From positions 1-5,706 of the forward strand of contig JAKAWN010000431.1 of assembly GCA_021827245.1 (NCBI GenBank): a DNA stretch of 5,706 bases, in the 5' to 3' direction. A program made the position numbers and the translations under genes. Positions 1 to 5,501 of the stretch are shown piece after piece (the first letter of the stretch is position 1; each line of letters begins with the position of its first letter). The notes below the pieces were generated by a model. That model saw nothing but the letters and a program-made list of their open reading frames with translations, was not told the origin of the DNA and did no database searches. Origin of the DNA: Acidobacteriota bacterium (lineage in GTDB: Bacteria; Acidobacteriota; Terriglobia; UBA7540).

Positions 1-120
1 TTACGATCCCCGGAATCGCCATCACCATGACCCCGGAATCGTTATTACGATAATTCCGGAACGGCCATCACGATGATTTCGGAATCGCCATCACCATGCC
101 GCGGAATCCCCATTTGCAGC
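1..120. repeat. Degenerate 23-bp tandem repeat array, open at the left edge
   Basis: Five copies of CGGAA start at 11, 34, 57, 80 and 102, giving spacings of 23, 23, 23 and 22 bp. Units read roughly CGGAATCGCCATCACSATGA plus three variable bases. The first ten bases (1-10) match the tail of a further unit, so the array continues outside the window. The last copy decays after about 112. No reading frame explains it. Several IS21-family elements carry repeated blocks of about 20 bp at their ends that bind the IstA transposase, and the pattern resembles these from memory. The right end could then lie near the CA at 117-118. Iterons or another regulator-binding array remain possible. Confidence 0.75.
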
Positions 121-502
121 CAAACGAGAAATATTTTCACACGAACTTAATATTGGGTGGGCCCTGACGTGTTAAAGCATCTGGCTAACCCGGCCGCGTG
201 AGCCGGAACAGGTGTCGGGATGCCATGAGGGCGACAATGGCAACGAAATTCGACGATACCGGGCGTACGTTCCTCGGGTTGAAACTTCTTTTGGAATAGC
301 GCAAAGTGCTGGCTGAGAAACGTACTTTCGCGGGAATTCCTATGGACTCATCAGATGTGAAGCTAAACCCAAGAAAGCTGGTCTGCACAAAAGGACCAAC
401 GGATTGCGGGATTTGGGCAAAGCATGTACCAAAGAGGCATTATCTCTCATCGGTCTTGACAGGCGCATTTCATGGGGTAGGCTGGAACTTAGCAAAGAAC
501 AA
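121..502. other. Intergenic region with no supportable gene
   Basis: Short open frames exist on both strands (for example + 306-506 from a GTG, and - 185-388). None has a ribosome binding site, a recognisable motif or a plausible partner, and they overlap each other antisense. A small inverted repeat, CCGGC 190-194 with GCCGG 202-206, could form a hairpin, enclosed by GCATC 177-181 and GATGC 219-223. A perfect TTGACA at 456-461 has no convincing -10 element at 16-18 bp. The stretch may be decayed mobile-element sequence next to the repeat array, but nothing shows this directly. Confidence 0.5.
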
Positions 503-559
503 GTGAGGGGACCCGCATGCCGAGCCAGGCATGCGCAACCACGAGCATTGTCCCTTCAT
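503..559 (+). other. Nested inverted repeats, possible structured leader upstream of the kinase
   Basis: An inner perfect 8-bp hairpin pairs CGCATGCC (514-521) with GGCATGCG (528-535) around a 6-nt loop. It is enclosed by a 9-bp helix, TGAGGGGAC (504-512) with GTCCCTTCA (550-558), which has one G-U pair. Further downstream CGTCTG (594-599) can pair with CAGACG (616-621), and TGATG with CATCA (656-660) could close that second domain. No U-tract follows, so this is not an intrinsic terminator. It lies 130-190 nt before the kinase start and could be a leader RNA, a protein-binding dyad or a small repeat element. I cannot match it to a named riboswitch class. Confidence 0.4.
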
Positions 560-690
560 CAAACGCACGCAGGCGAGGAATGATGCTTTCGTACGTCTGG
601 GCCTAGAAGGCGCGTCAGACGCTAGGGCATTGCGATTGGCGATCCGCGTAGGAATCATCACTCTGCCTTTATCGAAACACGGGCCTTTCA

Positions 691-1557
691 ATGGGAAACG
701 AGAGCCAAGAGAAATCCGTTCAACTTCCGCAGTCCGTGAGTTCTCCGGAAGGTAGCCCGCCCGCTTTTTCAGCCGGCAAGTCATATTTGACGACGGTCGC
801 CCATGAGCTGAAGACTCCGGTGGCGATTATCTGTGGTTACATTGAAATCCTCCTGGAGGGGGATCTTGGTCCGTTGAACGCGGAGCAAAAGCAAGTGTTG
901 GCCGATGCGTTGGCCAACTGCACGCGACTGAAGAAATTCGTGGGAGAATTTCTTTCCCACGCCGCTCTGGAAACCGCGAAGGCCAGGTTGTACCTTGAGC
1001 GCGGCGACCTGAACCAGTGCCTTGCGGACGTTTGCTGCTACTGGCGGCAGCAGGTCCAGGCCAAAGGCGTAGCTCTCTATTTCAATCCCGCCGCGGACAT
1101 GGATCCTTTTTGGTTCGACCATGACAAGGTCCAGCAGATCGTTTCGAATCTATTAGACAATGCGTTGAAGTTTACGCCCTCGGGCGGAACAATTTGGGTG
1201 GCCACGTATGGCGCCCGGCTGGATACTCTGGCTGCCGGGGACGCCGAGAGCGCCGGCGTCGAATCAGCCGGCGCCGGTTCGGTCCCGGCAGTGAAGATTG
1301 TGGTCGCCGACACAGGCCCAGGCATTCCCGCTGAGTTTTACACCGAGGTTTTTACCGAGTTTTTTAGAATCTCTAACCAGAAAGGCAATCCCAACGGGAC
1401 CGGATTGGGACTTTCGATCGCCAAGCGGCTGACTCAAATGCACGGCGGCAGAATCTGGATCGAATGCGAGCCGGGAGCCGGGACTCGAATTAGTTTCCTG
1501 ATTCCTATGCGGCGCGAAGAACGGGAGGCGGAATGTCAGGAAATGGACCGGCTATGA
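691..1557 (+). CDS. Soluble sensor histidine kinase (HisKA-HATPase_c), no sensor domain
   Basis: This 288-residue protein should autophosphorylate on a histidine and pass the phosphate to a response regulator, most likely the one encoded next. The HisKA dimerisation domain spans about 30-97, with the H-box HELKTP and phospho-acceptor His38. The HATPase domain spans about 143-273: N-box NLLDNALKFTP (Asn153/Asn157), G1 box DTGPGIP (207-213) and G2 box GTGLGLS (236-242), so the catalytic parts look intact. An Ala/Gly/Ser-rich insert lies at about 178-200 between two strands of the ATPase fold. There is no signal peptide, membrane segment, PAS or GAF domain in the short N-terminus, so it is cytoplasmic and its input must come from a partner or from the core itself. 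ATG 691 is the first start after the in-frame stop at 649-651; I see no clear Shine-Dalgarno before it. Its 3' end overlaps the next gene by 25 bp. Confidence 0.93.
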   Translation: MGNESQEKSVQLPQSVSSPEGSPPAFSAGKSYLTTVAHELKTPVAIICGYIEILLEGDLGPLNAEQKQVLADALANCTRLKKFVGEFLSHAALETAKARLYLERGDLNQCLADVCCYWRQQVQAKGVALYFNPAADMDPFWFDHDKVQQIVSNLLDNALKFTPSGGTIWVATYGARLDTLAAGDAESAGVESAGAGSVPAVKIVVADTGPGIPAEFYTEVFTEFFRISNQKGNPNGTGLGLSIAKRLTQMHGGRIWIECEPGAGTRISFLIPMRREEREAECQEMDRL

Positions 1558-2978
1558 AGGCGCAGCCGAAAATCCTTGTTGTCGATGATGAGCCCCACAT
1601 GCTGGGTTATATGCGCAGGGTCCTGGAAATGGATTCCTACCGCGTGGAAACGGCCTCCTCTGGCCAGGAAGCCCTGCAGCGACTGGATGGGCCGGCTCAT
1701 CCTGACCTCATCTTGCTCGATACCATAATGCCCGAAATGGATGGACTCGAGACCTTGGCGAAGCTGCGCCAGCTTCAGCCGAAGTCGAAAGTCATTATGC
1801 TTTCCTGCATGGCTGACCCCAAAACCATTGTTCAAGCCGTCCAGCTCGGCGCTCTCGATTACATCGTCAAACCCTTTGACCGTAGTGAGCTTGATGCCGC
1901 CATCCGTCGCCACCTGTCCGGCCAGGCCGGCGCGAATGGCGAGAGGGTACGGGATGTTTCTGCGGAAGAGCTTGACGGCGAGGCGGAGTTTGTCGCGCCC
2001 AGCGAAGCCATGCGGCGAGTCCGCGCGCAGGTGGACGTGCTCGCGGGTGTTGACGTCCCCGTCCTCCTGCTGGGCGAAAGCGGAACGGGAAAAGGAGTGG
2101 TCGCCAATCTCATTCACAAGCTGTCTTCCCGTTCAGCCCAGCCATTCTTGAAGGTGAACTGCGCCGCTCTCCCAGCCGACCTTCTGGAGAGCGAACTGTT
2201 CGGATATGAAGCCGGCGCTTTCACGGGGGCAGTGAAAGCGAAGCCCGGCAAGTTTGAGCAGTGCGACAAAGGGACAATTCTTCTCGATGAAATCGGGGAA
2301 TTGCCGCCCAGTCTTCAGGCAAAACTTCTCCACGTTTTGCAGGACAAGGAATTTTCCAGGCTGGGAAGCCGGTCCGTCATACGGGTTGACGTGCGAGTCA
2401 TCGCCGCAACCAACGTGGATGTTCCCCGGGCGCTGGCCGCGGGAAAACTTCGCGAGGATCTCTATTACCGCCTGAATGCCTTTACCATCCAGATCCCTCC
2501 GCTGAGGGAGCAGCGGGAAGGAGTACCTCTTCTGCTGAGGTATTTCATGTTCCGGGCTGCCGCCGAATACGGGCGTGAGCCGCTCGCGCTCTCGCCGGCT
2601 CTCCTTGACGCCGCCATCGCCTACGACTGGCCAGGCAACGTCCGGGAGCTGGAAAATTTCGTCAAGCGATATCTGATTATCGGGGACGAAGCGCAGATCC
2701 TGAAGGATCTCGGAGAGGACAAACAGAAAACGACTTCGGAATCGCCCCTTCCTTCGCCATCCTCTCAGACCAACGACTTGAAATCGCTGGTCCGAGACCT
2801 GAAAAGCGAAGCTGAAATGGAGGCGATAGGCCGAACCTTAGAGCAGGTGATCTGGAATCGAAAAAAAGCGGCGCGCGCGCTCAATATCAGCTACAAGGCA
2901 TTGCTCTACAAGATCAGGAAGTACGGTCTTGAAAGACGGCCTCCGTTTGATAGGCCGCAGCACTCAACTCCTCGCTGA
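1533..2978 (+). CDS. NtrC-family sigma54-dependent response regulator (REC-AAA+-Fis)
   Basis: This 481-residue protein is a phosphorylation-controlled enhancer-binding ATPase that would open sigma54-RNA polymerase promoters. The receiver domain (about 13-128) has the acidic pair Asp18/Asp19, phospho-acceptor Asp63, Ser91 and Lys113. The AAA+ domain (about 152-385) has Walker A GESGTGK (181-187), the sigma54-contacting GAFTGA loop (228-233), Walker B ILLDEIGE (249-256), sensor I ATN (292-294), candidate Arg fingers Arg307/Arg313 and WPGNVREL (366-373). A polar linker leads to a Fis-type helix-turn-helix at about 425-467. All expected active residues are present. The ATG at 1533 follows GGGAGG at 1523-1528. 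An in-frame ATG at 1554, seven codons later, overlaps the kinase stop as ATGA and is an equally good start just before the receiver fold. Either start implies translational coupling with the kinase and supports a cognate pair. Confidence 0.95.
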   Translation: MSGNGPAMKAQPKILVVDDEPHMLGYMRRVLEMDSYRVETASSGQEALQRLDGPAHPDLILLDTIMPEMDGLETLAKLRQLQPKSKVIMLSCMADPKTIVQAVQLGALDYIVKPFDRSELDAAIRRHLSGQAGANGERVRDVSAEELDGEAEFVAPSEAMRRVRAQVDVLAGVDVPVLLLGESGTGKGVVANLIHKLSSRSAQPFLKVNCAALPADLLESELFGYEAGAFTGAVKAKPGKFEQCDKGTILLDEIGELPPSLQAKLLHVLQDKEFSRLGSRSVIRVDVRVIAATNVDVPRALAAGKLREDLYYRLNAFTIQIPPLREQREGVPLLLRYFMFRAAAEYGREPLALSPALLDAAIAYDWPGNVRELENFVKRYLIIGDEAQILKDLGEDKQKTTSESPLPSPSSQTNDLKSLVRDLKSEAEMEAIGRTLEQVIWNRKKAARALNISYKALLYKIRKYGLERRPPFDRPQHSTPR

Positions 2979-2989
2979 TCTCCAAAGTC

Positions 2990-3019
2990 TTGACAAGAAT
3001 TCCTCCGCCAGGCTACAAG
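2990..3019 (+). promoter_or_regulatory. Possible sigma70-type promoter
   Basis: A perfect -35 hexamer TTGACA (2990-2995) is followed after 18 bp by TACAAG (3014-3019), which matches four of six positions of TATAAT. It starts 12 bp after the response-regulator stop and would give an untranslated leader of roughly 270 nt for the activator at 3295. The weak -10 and long spacer keep this tentative. Confidence 0.3.
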
Positions 3020-3207
3020 TTTTCGAGCGCAGCAGTTTCCGTTTGTGGGAAAGGGACTTCCCATATGTGAAAATGTTTTCTCAGAATTACCCCAAGGCAT
3101 CTTTAGCCGACCAAGGCCACGCTATCCCGCAAGGGTGCCTAATCCTCGACGTCAAGTAATAAATGTCATTGAAATCACAGGTTCGTTGTTGCCCTATGCA
3201 AGAGTTT

Positions 3208-3249
3208 GCAAATTTGAAGCAAGAGAGCGCAGTTTGGAGACAAATTTGC
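3208..3249. repeat. Two CAAATTTG palindromes 32 bp apart
   Basis: The self-complementary octamer CAAATTTG occurs at 3209-3216 and 3241-3248. Including flanks, GCAAATTTG (3208-3216) and CAAATTTGC (3241-3249) form a 9-bp inverted repeat. The 32-bp offset is close to three helical turns, so both sites would face the same side of the DNA. This is typical of paired regulator sites, but the binding protein is unknown. Confidence 0.45.
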
Positions 3250-3267
3250 TCACGCGAGGGGTGAGCA
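3247..3267. promoter_or_regulatory. Inverted-repeat candidate operator upstream of the activator
   Basis: TGCTCAC (3247-3253), seven bases, then GTGAGCA (3261-3267) form a perfect 21-bp dyad that ends 27 bp before the ATG at 3295. Size and symmetry fit a dimeric helix-turn-helix protein, including the Fis domains encoded on either side. It overlaps the second CAAATTTG site by two bases. As RNA it could also form a hairpin just before the ribosome binding site. Confidence 0.45.
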
Positions 3268-3284
3268 CAAGACAGATAAGTGAG

Positions 3285-3289
3285 AGGGG
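3285..3289 (+). promoter_or_regulatory. Shine-Dalgarno that fixes the activator start at ATG 3295
   Basis: AGGGG at 3285-3289, inside AGAGGGGA, is five bases before ATG 3295. A longer in-frame reading could begin at GTG 3280, but it would place this purine tract inside the coding sequence and has no comparable site upstream. Confidence 0.8.
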
Positions 3290-3294
3290 ACTTG

Positions 3295-4350
3295 ATGGAC
3301 ACAGAGGGATTATTGTCTGCGCCTCAATGGTCGCAGATGGACGCGCTGCCTCCTTTTGATGTCATCTTTGGGCGATCGCAGCCGATGCAAGCAGTTCGCG
3401 AAAAGATGGAGAGGCTGGCGGGAACGAATGTTCCGGTTCTGATCCAGGGGGAAAGTGGAACGGGAAAAGAAATCACTGCAAGGACGTTGCACCACACCTC
3501 GCCGTGGAGCGATGGGCCTTTTGTAAAAGTAAGTTGTCCCGCCATCCCCGCAACGCTCATGGAAAGCGAGCTCTTCGGCTACGAGAAAGGCGCCTTCACG
3601 GGCGCCTATGGGTCGAAGCCCGGCCGGGTCGAGATGGCGAACCGCGGAACGCTGTTCATGGACGAGATCGGCGAACTGGATATGGGCTTGCAGGCCAAGC
3701 TGCTGCAGGTGCTTCAAGACGGGCAGTTCTGCAGGATCGGCGGCAAGGAAGACACTCGAGTCGAAGCGCGGATCGTTTGCGCCACGAATCGGGATTTGCA
3801 GGAAGAAATCGAGACCGGACGCTTCCGGGCCGACCTGTTTTATCGGATCAATGTGGTCAACCTTGAGCTGCCTCCACTGCGAGAACGTCGCGAGGACGTT
3901 CCTGATTTGGTCGAATATTTTCTCAAGACCTTTAGCGATTCCTTCAAGCGGATGGTCTCACAGCCTTCGCACCGTCTCCTGCAATTCATGCAACAATATG
4001 CCTGGCCGGGAAACATCCGGCAGCTTGAAAATGTCATCAAGCGATATGTCATCTTTGGTTCTGAGGATGCAATCGCCACGGATCTCGCCGTCCAGGCCTC
4101 AAGCAGCGCCTCCTTCGACTTGCCGACCGGGAACCAGCCGGTGGCGCTCAAGGAACTGACTCACCGTGCTGTCCAGGATCTCGAGCGAAAAATCATCCTG
4201 AAAGCTCTCCAAACACACCACTGGAACCGCAAAGCAGCCGCGCGAACGCTCAAGATCAGCTATCGCGCCCTGCTGTACAAAATCCGCAACGCCGGCCTGG
4301 AAGCGAAGCCTGTGGCAGCGGCCCCGTCCTATATATCTGACCCTGTTTGA
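3295..4350 (+). CDS. Stand-alone sigma54 activator (AAA+-Fis, no receiver domain)
   Basis: This 351-residue enhancer-binding ATPase remodels sigma54-RNA polymerase. After only about 22 N-terminal residues the AAA+ domain begins: Walker A GESGTGK (52-58), GAFTGA (99-104), Walker B LFMDEIGE (120-127), sensor I ATN (163-165), candidate Arg fingers Arg178/Arg184 and WPGNIRQL (237-244). A Fis-type helix-turn-helix occupies about 295-336. It lacks a receiver, GAF or PAS domain, the same layout as PspF, so phosphorylation is not its switch; control by expression level or a binding partner is more likely. Its helix-turn-helix is identical to that of the preceding response regulator at 21 of 27 positions (310-336 against 441-467), suggesting duplication and overlapping DNA targets. 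The next gene downstream has a sigma54 promoter, the obvious candidate target. The start is set by the Shine-Dalgarno at 3285-3289. Confidence 0.93.
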   Translation: MDTEGLLSAPQWSQMDALPPFDVIFGRSQPMQAVREKMERLAGTNVPVLIQGESGTGKEITARTLHHTSPWSDGPFVKVSCPAIPATLMESELFGYEKGAFTGAYGSKPGRVEMANRGTLFMDEIGELDMGLQAKLLQVLQDGQFCRIGGKEDTRVEARIVCATNRDLQEEIETGRFRADLFYRINVVNLELPPLRERREDVPDLVEYFLKTFSDSFKRMVSQPSHRLLQFMQQYAWPGNIRQLENVIKRYVIFGSEDAIATDLAVQASSSASFDLPTGNQPVALKELTHRAVQDLERKIILKALQTHHWNRKAAARTLKISYRALLYKIRNAGLEAKPVAAAPSYISDPV

Positions 4351-4365
4351 GACGATAGGGGCAGA

Positions 4366-4391
4366 CGGTCGCGTGCTTGAAACGCGGACCG
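4366..4391. promoter_or_regulatory. GC-rich dyad: candidate activator-binding site or hairpin
   Basis: CGGTCGCGT (4366-4374) pairs with ACGCGGACCG (4382-4391) over nine base pairs with one bulged G and a 7-nt loop. It begins 15 bp after the activator stop and lies about 200 bp upstream of the sigma54 promoter, within the usual distance for an enhancer-type upstream activating sequence. No U-tract follows, so an intrinsic terminator is less likely, although the hairpin could still protect the 3' end of the activator mRNA. Confidence 0.4.
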
Positions 4392-4581
4392 ATTGGAAGG
4401 TTCCCGAGAGGCGAGACAAGTGGCAGTGAAGTGCACAGCCCGATGGCGGTCTAATGGGTTTAGGAAACAGGAAGTTAGGCAATTTCAGCAAATGTGCAAC
4501 GGGATTCACTGTTTGAGGGGCAAGATTAAAATCATGGTCTGTAACTCGTTGAAAAATAGGCGTAATTTTCTAAGCTTGCTT

Positions 4582-4597
4582 TGGCACGACGGATGCC
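4582..4597 (+). promoter_or_regulatory. Sigma54 (RpoN) -24/-12 promoter of the PEP-CTERM gene
   Basis: TGGCACG at 4582-4588, four bases, then ATGCC at 4593-4597. Against the consensus TGGCACG-N4-TTGCW the whole -24 block matches, the invariant GG (4583-4584) and GC (4595-4596) are separated by exactly ten bases, and only two of five positions in the -12 block differ. Transcription would start near 4608, about 40 nt before the ATG at 4648. The 55 bp upstream are AT-rich, which suits DNA bending between enhancer and promoter. The gene just upstream encodes a sigma54 activator, which strengthens the call. Confidence 0.82.
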
Positions 4598-4647
4598 TTG
4601 GAAGTACGGCGTAAGGCGGAAGAATCTCTGAAGGGAAGGGGAGTGCG

Positions 4648-5280
4648 ATGCGAAAACTGATAATTTTGGCTGCTTTTCTTGCTTTGGTCGTGCCTGGTGT
4701 GCTGCTGGGAGACACAATAAACTTGAACGCCCCGGTAACGGGCACGATTACCATTACGCCGTCGGGCAGCGGCAACATTGCTTCCATGACGTTCAGCAGC
4801 ATGAGTTGGACATCAACCGGCGAAGGTTCAGTTTTGGGTGGTACCAGCGGCGACTCCTTCCTCACCGGGAGTGGCTCTGAATCAGGGACGCTCGCATTTG
4901 ATAGCGAGACGGGGGGGTCAGAGGTATATGATCTTACGCAGAGCGGGAGCTTGAATTACTGCTACTCCTCGTCGACGAGCTCTTGCACGAGCCCCTTTTT
5001 AACAGGATCTGTGAACTTCACCGGTCTGACGACATCAGACGGCATCCACTACTCCCTTGGGGGCACCCTGACCGGTCTTGGTGGCAGCGATGCGAATAGC
5101 TTCGGGAGTGGCACTCTCTCGTTCTTTATTGACTTCACGGGGGGCTCCGACCTGAGTGATGTTACGAGCATAACCCCACTGACCTTTTCAAACTCAACCG
5201 GCGAAGTTACTGTTCCCGAGCCGCGCACAGCCTCATTGCTGAGCGCAGGGCTTGGCTTGGTCGCTTTGGCGGCGCTATAG
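4648..5280 (+). CDS. PEP-CTERM sorting-domain exported protein, tail apparently frameshifted
   Basis: This 210-residue protein starts with a typical signal peptide (MRK, then a hydrophobic core to about 21) and ends with the exosortase recognition motif VPEP (189-192) and a hydrophobic segment (194-210). Such proteins are exported, cleaved and retained or released by exosortase (EpsH/XrtA type) in bacteria making exopolysaccharide. The mature part is rich in Ser, Thr and Gly, has no Lys, only Arg193 and one His, and about 15 acidic residues, so it is strongly acidic. Two cysteines (105, 113) could form a small disulfide loop. I recognise no catalytic domain. The expected basic cluster after the membrane segment is missing: the frame stops at TAG 5278-5280, while the +1 frame reads RRYR at 5270-5281 and ends at TGA 5309-5311. 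AAGGGGAG at 4636-4643 gives a good ribosome binding site. It is likely transcribed alone from the sigma54 promoter. Confidence 0.85.
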   Translation: MRKLIILAAFLALVVPGVLLGDTINLNAPVTGTITITPSGSGNIASMTFSSMSWTSTGEGSVLGGTSGDSFLTGSGSESGTLAFDSETGGSEVYDLTQSGSLNYCYSSSTSSCTSPFLTGSVNFTGLTTSDGIHYSLGGTLTGLGGSDANSFGSGTLSFFIDFTGGSDLSDVTSITPLTFSNSTGEVTVPEPRTASLLSAGLGLVALAAL

Positions 5281-5319
5281 GGTACCCGTCACACTCGCAT
5301 GCAACTCTTGACCTTCCGA

Positions 5320-5357
5320 ACCGGGTGAGGCTCCAAGCCTCACCAGGTCTTGTTTCT
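5320..5357 (+). terminator. Rho-independent terminator of the PEP-CTERM gene
   Basis: GGTGAGGCT (5324-5332) and AGCCTCACC (5336-5344) form a perfect 9-bp stem with a CCA loop. ACC (5320-5322) and GGT (5346-5348) extend it after one mismatch. A T-rich tract, CTTGTTTCT (5349-5357), follows on the + strand. It lies 39 bp after the annotated stop and beyond the +1-frame stop at 5309-5311, so it would end either version of the transcript. Confidence 0.75.
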
Positions 5358-5501
5358 CCACCCTGACTCGAGGTCGACACACTGCCTCTCCACAGGCCTC
5401 TTCCTCGATCCTTCCGCCGGGTCTCGGCGAACTTTCGCAGTTGAGGGGGTGGAGCGAGGGTAAGTGCTTTGTTTTTAGCGAAGCGATCGCCAAGGTCGGC
5501 A

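Larger units (their letters stand above)
2979..3294 (+). promoter_or_regulatory. Intergenic control region before the stand-alone activator
   Basis: The 316 bp between the response regulator and the next gene contain no supportable gene. They hold a possible sigma70 promoter near the 5' end, a short hairpin (TGGGAA 3046-3051 with TTCCCA 3058-3063, no U-tract), two CAAATTTG palindromes and a 7+7 bp dyad close to the start codon. The length and the internal symmetry suggest the downstream activator has its own control rather than simply being the third gene of the operon. I find no GG-N10-GC sigma54 element of good quality here. Confidence 0.5.

Noticed and set aside
238..253. TGGCAACGAAATTCGA as a sigma54 promoter upstream of the kinase
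   Set aside because: The GG is present but the required GC of the -12 element is replaced by CG.
456..484. TTGACA as a sigma70 promoter for the kinase operon
   Set aside because: The -35 is perfect, but the best -10 (TAGGCT, 16 bp away) matches only three positions.
185..784. Short reading frames on both strands before the kinase (185-388 -, 306-506 +, 470-784 -, 531-755 +)
   Set aside because: They overlap each other antisense, lack ribosome binding sites and recognisable motifs, and two run into the kinase gene.
3046..3063. TGGGAA/TTCCCA hairpin as a terminator of the response-regulator gene
   Set aside because: Only six base pairs, with no U-tract after it.
3179..3193. AGGTTCGTTGTTGCC as a sigma54 promoter for the stand-alone activator
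   Set aside because: The GG-GC spacing is one base short and the -24 block lacks TGGCAC.
4421..4436. TGGCAGTGAAGTGCA as a second sigma54 promoter
   Set aside because: The GG and GC are separated by nine bases instead of ten, and the -24 block is poorer than at 4582.
4343..4517. Direct repeat CTGTTTGAG at 4343-4351 and 4509-4517
   Set aside because: Nine bases only, and the first copy spans the activator stop codon, so chance is the simplest explanation.
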